Positions 5,840-5,954 of a stretch of 5,954 nt of DNA are shown here, in pieces. Under the pieces are notes generated by a model, which saw only the letters and a list, made by a program, of their open reading frames with translations, ran no database searches and was not told the origin of the DNA. The first letter of the stretch is position 1. Each line of letters starts with the position of its first letter. Origin of the DNA: Clostridiales bacterium (GTDB lineage Bacteria; Bacillota; Clostridia; Clostridiales; Caloramatoraceae); assembly GCA_026416355.1 (NCBI GenBank), contig JAOAFH010000032.1:1-5954 (forward strand), given 5' to 3'. The position numbers and the translations under genes are program-made.

Positions 5840-5866
5840 GACGAATAAAAAAAAATATTATATACT
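5838..5866 (+). promoter_or_regulatory. Promoter of the tRNA-Pro gene
   Basis: TTGACG (5838-5843) and TATACT (5861-5866) are separated by exactly 17 bases, a near-consensus sigma-A promoter with an A-rich spacer. Transcription would start near 5873, seven bases before the mature tRNA, leaving a short leader for RNase P. The -35 box overlaps the base of the preceding hairpin by two bases. Confidence 0.8.
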
Positions 5867-5879
5867 TTATTATGTCAGT

Positions 5880-5954
5880 CGGGGTGTGGCGCAGATGGGA
5901 GCGCGCGTGGTTTGGGACCATGAGGTCGCAGGTTCAATCCCTGTCACCCCGACC
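5880..5954 (+). tRNA. tRNA-Pro (anticodon UGG), 3' end cut by the window
   Basis: A full cloverleaf can be drawn. The acceptor stem CGGGGTG (5880-5886) pairs with CACCCCG (5945-5951). The D-stem is GCGC (5889-5892) with GCGC (5901-5904). The anticodon stem CGTGG pairs with CCATG around the loop TTTGGGA (5911-5917), with anticodon TGG at 5913-5915. The T-stem GCAGG pairs with CCTGT around TTCAATC (5933-5939). The discriminator base is A5952, and CC at 5953-5954 shows the CCA tail is encoded, with its last A just outside the window. UGG reads CCA and, by wobble, other proline codons; CCA is the common proline codon in the oppA-type gene. More tRNA genes may follow outside the window. Confidence 0.97.

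Overview
The sequence is strongly AT-rich. Its genes carry GGAGG-type ribosome binding sites, prefer A/T-ending codons and AGA arginine, and include a run of genes typical of low-GC Firmicutes. The gene content points to a Clostridium-like anaerobe: an rph-rdgB-metallophosphoesterase block, a small DUF1540-type cysteine protein and an OppA-type lipoprotein gene. This assignment rests on style and gene order, not on a marker gene. The first 31 bases are not biological. They match the Illumina Nextera read-2 transposase adapter, so the window begins at an untrimmed contig or read end.

Layout from left to right: (1) The 3' three quarters of a peptide-ABC-transporter binding protein gene (oppA type, + strand) is cut off by the adapter. 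It ends in a strong intrinsic terminator. (2) Two genes lie on the minus strand: a 49-residue four-cysteine DUF1540-like protein whose stop codon sits in the terminator's T-run, and, upstream of it, an orphan 454-residue helical protein I do not recognise. (3) A divergent AT-rich promoter region holds a good sigma-A promoter for the + strand. (4) A tight + strand operon follows: an AIR-synthase/HypE-like protein, RNase PH (rph), the RdgB/HAM1 nucleotide pyrophosphatase and a YfcE/MJ0936-type metallophosphoesterase. The genes are separated by 1 nt, overlap by 29 nt, and are separated by 13 nt, respectively. (5) A near-consensus promoter drives a tRNA-Pro(UGG) gene. The window stops one base short of its CCA end.

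How the genes fit together: the operon is mostly RNA and nucleotide housekeeping. RNase PH trims tRNA 3' ends, RdgB removes deaminated purine triphosphates, and the phosphoesterase is a dimetal hydrolase of uncertain substrate. Bacillus has a comparable rph-ysnA-ysnB order. The unusual member is the AIR-synthase-like protein, which lacks the C-terminal cysteine of true HypE and has no hydrogenase genes near it. I see no defence system, mobile element, CRISPR array or other clearly new system. The best candidates for new biology are the orphan 454-residue protein with its small cysteine-rich neighbour, and the AIR-synthase-like protein at the head of the rph operon.
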